From: Hemerocallis citrina
Taxonomy: Eukaryota; Streptophyta; Magnoliopsida; Asparagales; Asphodelaceae
Length of the DNA: 64,000 nucleotides
Direction of reading: 5' to 3'
Assembly (NCBI GenBank): GCA_017893485.1
Contig: CM030368.1
Coordinates: forward strand, 112,920,220-112,984,219
Shown here: positions 11,471-21,220 of the stretch, piece after piece
How the letters are laid out: each line of letters starts with the position of its first letter
How positions within the stretch are numbered: the stretch's first letter is position 1
Notes under the pieces: generated by a model
What the model was told of the DNA's origin: nothing
What the model saw: the letters and a program-made list of their open reading frames with translations, nothing else
The model's database searches: none
Program-made: the position numbers and the translations under genes

Positions 11471-11522
11471 ATCAAAGTAGCGCAGCGGAAGCGTGGTGGG
11501 CCCATAACCCACAGGTCCCAGA
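11471..11522 (+). pseudogene. Initiator tRNA-Met 5' fragment
   Basis: These ~51 nt match, from memory, the 5' portion of plant initiator tRNA-Met with two G-to-A differences. Present are the acceptor 5' strand, the D arm with a perfect A box (TAGCGCAGCGG), and the anticodon arm with CAT flanked by GGGCC and AACCC. The variable region and the first half of the T stem (AGGTCCCAG) are also present. The match stops inside the T arm: the B box and acceptor 3' strand are replaced by AATTCTCTTG. It cannot fold as a complete tRNA. The flanks are retrotransposon 3'-region sequence of A. Confidence 0.85.
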
Positions 11523-11869
11523 ATTCTCTTGTTGTTCTCCTTCCCTGCATTGTTAGTTTTCCTCTGATCCGTTGACTCTTTTGGTTGGTCTAATTCTTCC
11601 TTGTCCATCCGTTCTTCGATCCCAGCTCTATCAATTTCTTCATCTTGTTGCTTGCTATCTTACAAGTCTTACATTGTTTCTTCTTCATTTTTTATACCAG
11701 TTTCTTCTTTCTTGCATTCCATTTGACCACAATGTTATCTACTTTCTTTTTTTCTGGTGTTGCCACTGCTTTGTTCTTTTCCCTTTAACTCTCTGTTTTG
11801 TTACCCGAGTTTGTTTTACCTTGTCCTATGAATCGCCTAATCAAATTTCGAGGACGAAATTTTGTTGTA
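11523..11869 (+). other. A 3' untranslated region
   Basis: Pyrimidine-rich sequence lacks a recognisable pol product. It ends with AATTTCGAGGACGAAATT (11844-11861), the motif also found before the 3' LTR of E (about 42706-42723). It is typical of the end of Tekay/Del-like chromoviruses. Confidence 0.65.
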
Positions 11870-11883
11870 AGGTGGGTAGGATT
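11870..11883 (+). other. A polypurine tract
   Basis: AGGTGGGTAGGATT lies immediately before the LTR start TGTAACC at 11884. It is nearly identical to the E polypurine tract at 42733-42745. Confidence 0.75.
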
Positions 11884-14800
11884 TGTAACCCCCATTTCCA
11901 TCAATATGTATTTTCTGGGTATTTTCCGTATTTTGATATTTATAAATTCGTCATATGTAAAATCCGTTTTGAATTTAATGTTAAAGCATTTTGTAAACAA
12001 TAGTTATAACTATTTTGAATAAGCCTTGTCTCTATTTCTACTTGATCAACTATTTTCATTTTAAACTCAAATAAAATAAATATTGTTATTACTGTTCGGG
12101 CTATTTCAACAAATTACTATTTTTATATACGGATATTATTTTGACGATTACAGTTACTATTGTTAGTACTTTTATTCATGTTGTCATTATTATTACTAAT
12201 TGTTATTATTAGTATTATTATTTTTACTTACGTGGTTATTTCTATTCTTATTGTTACTATGATTATTTATTGTTATTATTGATAATTAAAACAAATCGAT
12301 TGTTATTTAATAATTGTGTTTATAATTGTTTCAAATAAATTATGTGATACAAATTGTATTCTTTTTATGAATCGTATTTTATCGGATAGCATACTCTTTC
12401 GCATTTGGGTTCATATTAATCCAATATATTCATCTACAACCTATTTTATTTATTGGATTTATACCCAGATACCCAGATACCCAATATCACATCTTTTCCC
12501 CCCTAAATATCTTCTATTAACCCTAACCCTAATTAAACCCCAGCCGCTTAATCCCCATTACTGTGCATCCCTAACCCGCTCCTTCTCCCACTCCTTGCTT
12601 CCACCTCCAAACCTAAACCAACTCTTCTCCATTGCCCCAACCACTGTCGTCAACCCCTCACCCTCGTCACCCCATTCCCGTCTCCATCTCCCCTTCCCTT
12701 GTCCAGTCTCCCGCTCAACCGAGCCTTTCGCCATTGCTGAACCCACTTCGTCAACCCATCCACCTCGTCGCTTCCACTCGCCGTCGCCCCCCCGTGATCC
12801 CTTGCCATGTACCCCCCTTCATCCTTCGAAGGTCCCCATCGCATTCATCGCCGTCCAAGCCTCGCCGAAGCCCAGTTCCGTCTCCTCTGTTTTCGAGCGG
12901 AAAATAGAGCCTCCGTCGGAGACTCGCCGCTGCGTCACTTCCCGACCGTAGTGTGGCCTCCGTTACCATCTTCAGTCGTCGCATCGCTCCGCCCCAACCC
13001 AGCCGTCACAGTCGCGCCGTGGTCGCCGTCAACTCTCCCGTTCTCTTTCTCTGCCGAAGGTTGAAGACGGGAACCGATTGTCCGATTTCGCTGTTCGGAG
13101 TTCGGCACACAGCAGATCTAATTTTTGTTGTCCCGTGTTCGATCCCGATCCGGTGTGGAGTGGTTGCTGATTGGTCACTTTTCGGTGTTCTGTGTTTTGG
13201 CACAACCGATTCCCAACTACTATTTGTTGTTCATCCCGATCTGATATGGAGTTTTCCAGAGTTGTTGTTTGCTTTGCTGGTCAATTCTTTGCACGGGTTT
13301 CGCACGTACTGTTGGTGTTTTCGCCCGGGATTAGGATCCCGTTATTCTTATTATTTGAATTTGCAAAATAACAGGCAAGTCTCTTCTTGAACGAGCATTT
13401 TATTCTTTTCAAGTTTATTTGATCTCTGCAAGTAGATCCCGTCCATTTCTTTATCATACTGCTTTGACAATTCCGTTAAGTTTATCGAGGGTTTACATGA
13501 GCTAACTCGACATACTCTTAACATCGTACCCTCTCTTTGATCCAAAATCTAGTCCCTATTGTTTCATGAATATGCACAATTAAACAACTAGATTCATGCA
13601 TAGGACAACTTGATAAATTGGACATGTTAAACTGTATGTGCTAGATTGAAGTTGATCGATGAACTAAGACCATGCCTGTGATAATTGTATCATAAATCAT
13701 AGAAATTTCCATGTTAACACATAGGATCACTTTGATTGCCAATTTTGCATGAAATATATGATGTATGATTTAATTATTGCCTATTCATGTTAGGAAAATT
13801 TTCTGAATTGTTAGTTGTTTACTTTGAATCAAATTTTCACCCATGATAATGTCATAATTTGAATTTCCTTTACAAACATGAATTTTTAGCCACTGATGTC
13901 TAGTTTAACATCCTTTTAACAGATTTAAGTTATGATATGTCATTTGCTAGATATCAATATTTTAGTACAGCTGTGTCATAAATTTCAGATTCACAATTGC
14001 ATGCATACCCTGTTGTTCTATATTTTATTTGACCCTGATAAAAGTGAAAGAAAAATCTGAAATAAATTAGGCTGGACCTAGACATGTATAGGTATCACCA
14101 AGAACTTTTATAGATTTTATTAATGAATTCTCTGACATGAAATAAATAGTTGAACACAACTTACTGCATGCTGCTTGAACATAAAACCTCAATAGAATAG
14201 AGTTTTCACCCTAGATCCTATATCTTTTATATGCCTTAATTATATTCGCTAGAACCGTGTGGAAGTACACTTTCCAGGCCTTCTAGCGGATTCAGGTTTT
14301 CTATTTTGTAGTGGCTGTAATCTGTATTTTAGTACAACAAGGTCATGCTGTCCTGATTATGTGAACTGTGCTTATTTGATGTGTTTGCCTCATGTTTTGT
14401 CTGTAGCGCATAGAATTAGACACAGTCAGTATTATAAAACATTGAAACCCTCTTGCATGCTCACATAGGATAAAAATAATCTAATAAAAAGCCGGGGTAT
14501 CATGGGTTTGACTTGGTAGTGAACAATCGTAGACTGTACTCGGCAGGGGTCCCTTGCCAACTAAATTCCGAACATCCCGAAAATCCAGAAAATCCCGAAC
14601 ATCCTGAAAATCCCGACTATTGGGCCAAGTACAGGATCCGTGAATTCACCATCAGTCTAAAACGTTCACTGTGTGTTTACGCCGAACTTGTAGAATTGGA
14701 CGCAGTAGTACGTGTACTAGATAGGCTAATAAAATACTTAATAACCTGCATGTCATGCTTGAACTTGACTTGACATCATGCATTTCATGTGTGATTAATT

Positions 14801-15334
14801 GTACACCTTTGATATTATAGTCTGCTCTTTGCTTTGTTCTTTGACTTTGAACCTGTCCTTTTTCTTTGACATACATGTTTTCCTTTATCCTCTATTTTTC
14901 TCTACTTGCTACCCACGACTTTCTCTAAGGACACTCTTTTCTTTCTATTTAGATCCAGTATTATCAGGTACCGAAGGAGCAATCCCTGAAGAAATCGGTG
15001 AGCAAACTCTCTGAAGATTGGAGCTGGACTGTTAGACTACTTAGCTATCTTTTATTATTTGCTTATTGTATTTCTTTTATCATACTTTGTATTCTTGGGC
15101 TTTGTGACCCGAAGTTTGTTTTTTCCCAGATGTTGGATTATTATTTGGTGAATTTATTTCATGATTATCTTTGAGTTCATTCATTGTTTATGTGATTATA
15201 TTCTTTGCCTACGTGGTTGTTTCTCTTGTATATTGTTGAGTTAGACTGGTACAGCTTATAGATGATGTATAATCATTTTGCTGGGCCTTCGTTACTTGCT
15301 TGTATTCCCATATTTTGAAAAGTGGGGCATGACA
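11884..15334 (+). repeat. Chromovirus A, 3' LTR (full, ~3.45 kb)
   Basis: It starts TGTAACCCCC and ends GGCATGACA. Regions in order: T-rich U3 with ATT arrays (12130-12290), CCCTAACCCTAA (about 12519-12530), a C-rich block with spurious proline-rich frames (12540-13060), an AT-rich body, a short GAACATCCC-type minisatellite (about 14567-14616, fewer copies than the 5' LTR), and the CTTATAGATGATG end block. The TATA seen in the 5' LTR is altered to TAAATATC here. Confidence 0.88.
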
Positions 15335-15566
15335 ATTGCTGTTTTTCATACATTGTTTTTCATGTTGGATATTAATTAGTTAATTTATTTCATGGATCTA
15401 TTTGGAACTTTATTCATGGTTTATGTGATTGTATTCTGCATGCGTGGTTGTGATTTTATCTTGTACTGTTGAGTTAATCTGTTATAGCTTATGGATGATG
15501 CTCATATCATTCGCTTGGCCATTGTTACGTGCTCGTATTCCCGTATTTTGAGAAGTGGGTGTGACA
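15335..15566 (+). repeat. Second, partial LTR 3' end (A family)
   Basis: This 232-bp stretch repeats the last part of the A LTR. TTTATGTGATT, GTGGTTG, GTTGAGTTA, CTTATGGATGATG and CGTATTCCCGTATTTTGAGAAGTGGG are followed by an LTR-like terminus TGTGACA at 15566. It is not an exact copy of the adjacent LTR end and is the scrap of another copy. T3 begins right after it. Confidence 0.75.
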
Positions 15567-16530
15567 CCTCCTCGATGTCTTTCACATGGTCCTTCCCTTT
15601 CAGACTTTTGATAATCATGTCGTCGACATACACCTCCATATTGTGCCCTATCTGCTCATTGAAGACTCGAATGATGGGTCTCTGGTATTTTGTGCCGACA
15701 TTCTTCAGCCCGAAGGGCATGAATCTATAGCAGTAGAGTCCCTGGTCGGTTACGAAGGCTGTCTTCGGAATGTCAGAAGGGAACATCTGGATCTATTTAT
15801 AGCCTGAGAAGGCATCCATGAAGCTGAACATCTCATGGTCGGAGGTGGCATCGATGCTCAGTAGAGAGAAGGGGTCTTTCATATAGGCCTTGTTGAGGTC
15901 AGTGAAGTCAATTCTTATTCTCCATGTGTCATTGGATTTCTTGACCATGACGACATTGGCCAGGCACTCCGGGTAGCTGACCTCTTGGATGAGGCGAGCG
16001 GAGAGGAGCTTCTCCGCCTCTTCTTTCATTGCTTGTTACCTTTCCGGTGCGAAATTCCTTTGCTTTTGTTGCACAGGCTTGGATTCTGGCAGGACACTCA
16101 GTGGATGCATTATGAAAATCCCCGACATGTCCGAGGGGGTCCAAGCGAACAAGCTCTAATTCTGCCAGATGCAATTGATGAGGTCATTCCTGGGATCAGG
16201 ATTGAGCGACCTACTCACTTGGAACCATTTGGATAGATCTGCCTCGGTAAAGGGGACTTCCTCCAACTCGTCTACGGGCTCGGACCCAATAGCACTTAGG
16301 TCAAAGGGCAATTTGACCGCATCGAGGGGGAGAACCATGCCCCCCACTGAAGCCAAGTAGCAGGTCCGTGCAGCCTCTTGGTTTCCCATGACAACCCTGA
16401 CCCCAGACTCGGTCGGAAACTTCATCTTCATATGATAGGCAGAGGGTAATGCCTGGAGGGAAGTGAGTCTGGTACGACCGAGGATGGCATTGTACGTTGC
16501 CTTCACGTTCACCACCTTGTAGTCCATTGC
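15567..16530 (-). pseudogene. T3: Tat-lineage pol fragment (protease end and RT)
   Basis: Minus-strand frames at 16551-16156 give the protease-RT linker (ATYNAILGRTRL, FPTESGVRVVMGNQEAARTCYL). Frames at 16029-15793 and 15786-15502 give RT (RIDFTDLNKAYMKDPF, MFSFMDAFSGY, FVTDQGLYCYRFMPFGLKN, YVDDMIIKS). At least two frameshifts separate them. It is the same lineage as T1 but clearly a different copy. Element B interrupts it at 16531; its continuation beyond B was not found. Confidence 0.85.
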
Positions 16531-17013
16531 TGTAATACCCTGATTTTTCAAATATATGAAAGATTATTTATTTTTATATATGGTATGCATGTGTAGTATG
16601 TTGACTATTATTTCTCAACATGATGAATAAAGAGTATTGTTTTCTATAAAGCATTTTCCTAAAGCCCAATGTTAGTTTGCTTATTTTTCTTTTAAAATAT
16701 TTATTTTGGCCCAATTAATTTAAGCCCATGGTTTAATTCTTTTATTTTTTGCAACTTGTATTGTGTAACACCCTCTTTTTTTATAAGACTTGTTATGAGT
16801 GTACAAGTTTTATTAGTGTGGCTTGTGCTTACACGTGCACTCCAAGTACACGTGCATAAGCACACACTTCTTGGCCGGATTGTGGAGAAGTGGGATCAAG
16901 TCATGGGTAGTTCTGTAGAGTGTGGGTAGTTATTTCAACCTCCTAGTCCATCCTAGCCCTTGATCCTACAACTCCCTAGTGCATCCTAGCCCTCCATCTC
17001 ACTCTAATTGGTG

Positions 17014-17021
17014 TATAAATA
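17014..17021 (+). promoter_or_regulatory. B LTR TATA box
   Basis: TATAAATA followed by CCCC is the presumed core promoter of the full-length transcript. The same TATAAATACCCC block is at 25106 (B 3' LTR), 28849 (C), 50892 (D) and 5901 (T2). Confidence 0.8.
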
Positions 17022-17394
17022 CCCCCTCTCCTTCATTATTCCTCTTACACTAAAATCCTATTGCAAGAGAGTATATTGTGAGAGAGTTGTGCGTGCTTTT
17101 TCTGTGGAGGCCGAGTAGCACTTCTGGAGTTTCGGCGTGGAGCAAGGAGCAAGAAGTCGTCCATTGCATTAAGGAGTTTCCTGGATTTCGATTACTTTCG
17201 TCAATAAGGTGGGTTCAATTTTCTTTATTTCTAACTAGGAAATATATGGAATTGAATAATGATGCATGAAAAATGATTAATAAGAGTACACATTTAATTG
17301 GAAAATGATCTATTGATTGATTCATGTATGGATGGGAATTTCATGTGACTCTATTGGTAAATGACATTGTAGAAAGAATTGAAAATGGTCTGTG

Positions 17395-18143
17395 CAGTCG
17401 ACTTGTCCATACGAGGCGAATATTTTTCATGATTTCTAAATTAGAATCCTTATTAAGACTAAAGATTTATTGTGTATATGTATGCAAATAAAGGGATAGA
17501 TCGATTGCTAGATCAATATTCTCCATGTGGTACACAACCTAGAAAATATGAATGATTGATAATTGAGAAACTGGAAATGACATATACAGCCGACTGAGAA
17601 TGTTAACAGGCGACTGGCCTATTAAAATAGAATATGAACAGTTCAAAATTCTATGAAACGATGCATTTTAATATGATGTCTAGAATGTTAATTTGAGATT
17701 AGCATTTACCTCTGACAGTAAATGACGAGTAAATGAAAGTGCATGCTTAGTAATTTCTTGAGAAGAGAAACATTAGCTATGTGATATTTACGCTAAATCG
17801 AAATGATGTTATGATGAGAATTACATGCTATGTTGACACGAATTTAATGTGATATGGGTAATGAAGAACAGAAAGAAAGATAATTTCTCAAATTGAAATT
17901 TAACCTGTTCAGTCGACCGAATGCTTGAAGGAGTCGACTGTACCGAACATGATAAGTGTATAATTGAACTACACAGTACAGACGACTGATTTGTGGAACA
18001 GTCGACTGTTAAATGTATGATATTTTTAAATGTGGAAACTGCGGAACAGCCGACTGACCATGTGCAGCAGTCGACTCTTCCGAGTGTTATTAATGAACTG
18101 TATTTGACTGGATAAGTCGACTGGTGGAGTTCCAAGTCGACTG
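17395..18143 (+). promoter_or_regulatory. Cluster of CAGTCGACTG-like palindromic decamers
   Basis: Eleven copies of NAGNCGACTG or close variants occur, at 17395, 17587, 17607, 17910, 17931, 17979, 17999, 18047, 18068, 18114 and 18134. The 3' LTR carries the cluster at 25487-26250 with one extra inverted pair. The cluster lies ~380-1130 bp downstream of the TATA box, in transcribed LTR. It is absent from the related LTRs C and D. Function is unknown. Confidence 0.8.
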
Positions 18144-19410
18144 TCCAGAGTGCTTTTGGTATATCTGAAATCGTATGATTTGTTTGTGGTAGAGATTGTG
18201 AATCTGGATATTGGTAAACTCTATTGTTCTTGCATGATTGTACATGAAGTAAATCATTTAATGTGAATTATGAGAATTAAATGTATATGGAAGCTATGAC
18301 ATGAAAAAGAAAATCTTTGAGATCATGAAGTGAACTCATGAGTTGGAAATGCTCAGATTTTAGAAATTGTGAATTTGAATTGAAATGAAAAGAGTAGCTA
18401 AGTCTCCCCCGGCGATTGAAAGAAATGAAATGAGAATTTGAAATGAAAGACCAAGGTTGGTCATGTGAATAAATGAATAAGTCCGGTTGAGTGGAGAGGC
18501 TAACTCTAGAGCTTTGATTTTTATTCATGATTCTAATAAAAACTAAGGATTTAGCACATAGTGGAGATGTGATGAAAGTAGGAGAAAAACATGAGTGAGA
18601 GCCATTGGGTAGCGGCGAGAGCGTATCCCAGGAATTCCCATGATGAGTCTGGGTGAGGATGCGGCTCCAGAGTACCGTCCCGGTGGTGACGCTTGTGGGA
18701 TGTTCGAAGACTACGGGTGGTGTCATGTCTACGGTGAGAGTTGAATTACCACAGGATGTCTGCATGATGAGTCATGTCAGCGATGGGATTCCCTCCAGAG
18801 TGCCTAGGCATGAGTTCGTAGGTCAGAAGACATCTGGGATACTTACCGTAGTTACAGTAGTAGAGTAAGTCATAACGAGGGATTGAACCCTATAAAGTTG
18901 AAGGACGATTAAGGGCTTGCCCTCGGACCTATGTAGTATGGGATGCATAGAATCTGAACAAGTGCGCATTAGTGTCATGTAACATAACTAATACATTAAG
19001 GATCAAGTGCACAATCACAACACGACATCATTAGGGTATTCCCTTTATTTGGAATGTGACAAGTTTGTGTTTGTTAAATATGGAAAATTGAGTTATACTA
19101 TTTCCGGCATAGAGAGGATGGCCGTGTATAATGTTCGTCGGTTGAATAAACTGACGTACCCAAAGTCTTATATGCAGGTATGTTAAAGGATTAAAGAGGA
19201 ACAAATGCTTAAGGATTCATTCAATGTTGATGTATAATTGTTTCATTGTTGTAAATTCTACTTCCGCTGTGCAATGAAAATGTAATATTGATGTAAACTC
19301 TGATGTAAAAAGAAAAGTTTAAATTCCTTGTAAAGTTGTACTAAAGAAAGTGAAAAGATCCTGTAGAACATCTCGAATTCAGTGTATTTGGGATTCGGGG
19401 CGTTACAGAG

Positions 19411-19423
19411 TGGTATCAGAGCC
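19411..19423 (+). other. B primer-binding site (initiator tRNA-Met)
   Basis: TGGTATCAGAGCC starts 3 bp after the LTR end TTACA. It is complementary to the 3' end of initiator tRNA-Met. Confidence 0.95.
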
Positions 19424-19513
19424 ATGCTTTTTACGCTTTCCTGTTGGTACAAATTTATAAGGAACGACACCCTAGAAGTGGACATTAGAGTGTGTGTCTG
19501 AGTTTGGAGATTT

Positions 19514-19534
19514 AAATGTAAGTGACTTACATTT
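19514..19534 (+). promoter_or_regulatory. Leader palindrome of B
   Basis: Perfect 10-nt arms AAATGTAAGT and ACTTACATTT surround one central G, 90 nt after the PBS. D has the same arms with a central C at 53712-53732. The arms would allow self-dimerisation of the RNA. Confidence 0.7.
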
Positions 19535-19575
19535 GTGTTGCTCTGTGACTTATGCTCCTTCCTCTCTATTCTAAG

Positions 19576-20001
19576 ATGGCTGATCACTTTGACCCTGCTG
19601 GAGATGACGACTGGCATATCATTGAGGAAGAGTACCATCCTGGACAGGCTGATTCCAAGGAAGAGTATCACCCTGGGCAAGCAGATTCTGATGAGGAGGA
19701 GTGGCCTGAATCTCGAGAGATTACCCCACCTCCAGACTCGTCTGACGATTCTTCTTCCGATGAAGAAGAGGGACCAGCTCTGAGTAGCACTGTGGCTTCT
19801 CTTTAGAGGCAGGTGAAAACTCTGCGAGAGAGAGTCGGATTATTGGAAGCTCAACTGGCAAAGCGAAAGGACGATTTTTCTGTTCTCAGTCACCGGGTAT
19901 GGGAACTTGAGAAGAGAAAGAACTTGGCAGATGTGCTGAAGGATGAAGTTAATGAACTACGGGAAGAACTTCGAGCAGCGAAGAGGACCCGTAGGAGTTA
20001 G
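19576..20001 (+). CDS. Pre-gag ORF of B: acidic N-terminus, in-frame UAG, coiled coil
   Basis: ATG at 19576 opens a 76-codon frame, very acidic (MADHFDPAGDDDWHII...) with a Ser/Asp/Glu-rich end. It closes at TAG 19804-19806. The same frame continues to 20001 with a Lys/Arg/Glu/Leu heptad-like coiled coil (LRERVGLLEAQLAKRK, VLKDEVNELREEL). A duplicated EEYHPGQADS block lies near residues 23-42. D carries the homologous ORF at 53776 with its first UAG at the same place. I do not recognise the protein. It could be a leader protein made as short and read-through forms, or a dead ORF with an inherited stop (probably from CAG). Confidence 0.6.
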
Positions 20002-20146
20002 ATTGTTGTAGCTTCTACTTTTCTTCCGTTCTGATGTTAAGAAATGTTTTTAATTCGAATGTATAAACTTTGGAATTCAATGAAGTGCAAGTTGATTTAA
20101 ATTCTTGTCTTATACTTCGAATTTAATGGATCTTTTGCATCAGAAT

Positions 20147-21130
20147 ATGTCGAGAAGAGGAGCTAGGAATGGGGAAGGTTTGGATCTGGAGACCGAACTT
20201 GCAAGGGTCTACCAGACGCTGAATGCAGTGGCTATGAACCAAGGAAGGGGGCCAGTGAATCCAGTGCCCGAGGCGATTAAGCTGGTGGAATCGTTCAAGA
20301 GAATGAAACCACCTGTATTCGAGGGAAGGTCAGACCCAGATGCGGCTGACGACTGGATTCGGCAAGTGGAGACAATCTTTGAGGTGTTGGAGACACCGGA
20401 GGGCAGCAAAGTCAAGTTGGCGACTTTGAAACTGGAGAAGGATGCGGCTGTTTGGTGGCAGTTGATGAAGAGGACCATGGGAGGTATAGTGCTTGGCTGG
20501 GAGGAATTTCTAGAAGAATTATGCAGTCATTATTTCCCCTCCGATGTTCAAGAGAAGAAGGCTATGGAGTTTCTGTCACTTCAGCAAGGCAGCATGTCGG
20601 TGAGAGCGTATGAGACCAAGTTTACTCAGCTCTCTAGGTATGCGCCCGAACTGGTGATGGATGAGGCGAAGAAGGCTCGTAAGTTCGAGCATGGATTGAG
20701 GCCGAGCTTGAGGTCCCGTATGATACCTCTTGGTATCAGGAGATTCGACAAGCTGGTCAAGAGGGCGGCAGCGACGGAGGCAGATATGGAGCAGTTCCAT
20801 GTTGCTCAGAACCGAAGGAACAACTGGCAGTCCGGTTAGAGGCCCGCCAATTCTGAGAGTTTCAAGGGCCAACCATCTGCACAGAGGTTCAAACCGACAG
20901 GGGCGAACGCTATCAGTGTAGCTGGAGGACCTGGAAGCACTGTGGTGAGACCTTCTACAGTCACTTGCTACAACTGTGGTGAGGCGGGACATTACAATCT
21001 CAATGTCTCAAACCACGGGCTGGCAATCACAATGTGCCAATACAGCAGACTGGGAAGAGGCCGTATCAACCAGGGCGAGTATTTGCCTTGACGGAAGCTG
21101 ATGCTGAGGAGGCAGATCAGGTCATCTCTG
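20147..21130 (+). pseudogene. B gag
   Basis: ATG at 20147 (MSRRGARNGEG) begins Gag, which forms particles and packages RNA. The retrotransposon-gag core is clear: PPVFEGRSDPDAADDWI, KDAAVWWQLM, HYFPSDVQEKKAMEFLSLQQGSM and KFEHGLRPSLRSRM. TAG at 20837-20839 interrupts it. A zinc knuckle starts at 20966 (CYNCGEAGHY), but an indel removes its last Cys and shifts the frame until about 21040. The final codons reach a GT donor at 21131. If that is not spliced, translation stops at TAG 21148-21150. Confidence 0.85.
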
Positions 21131-21220
21131 GTACGATGGCTGATGTTTAGTGGTTCTTGTCATTTCTTTTTCCCGTTCATATTGTGAAACTGTTATGTAA
21201 TGGTGTGTATTATGTAACAG
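21131..21220 (+). other. Putative GT-AG intron at the B gag/protease boundary
   Basis: The 90-nt segment begins GTACGATG and ends TATGTAACAG. It is T-rich in the middle, with an in-frame TAG at 21148-21150. Removing it would join gag to the protease frame in phase 1. D has the same arrangement at 55316-55410. Confidence 0.6.

Larger units (their letters stand above)
16531..19407 (+). repeat. B 5' LTR (2877 bp)
   Basis: It runs from TGTAATACCC to GGGGCGTTACA. Two CACGTG boxes (16832, 16849) precede TATAAATA (17014-17021). Downstream are a cluster of CAGTCGACTG-like decamers (17395-18143) and a purine-rich A/G body. Compared with the 3' LTR it lacks about 20 bp at 17402, a deletion within the decamer cluster. 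Confidence 0.93.

Noticed and set aside
11363..11608. 81-codon minus-strand ORF
   Set aside because: Its central part is the antisense translation of the tRNA-iMet fragment; no coding signal.
17821..18135. 104-codon minus-strand ORF, duplicated at 25929-26243
   Set aside because: It runs through the CAGTCGACTG cluster of the LTR; Cys/Ser pattern arises from the repeated motif.
18277..18765. 162-codon minus-strand ORF, duplicated at 26385-26873
   Set aside because: It lies antisense in both LTRs of B and is duplicated only because the LTRs are; there is no matching ORF in the C or D LTRs and no recognisable domain.
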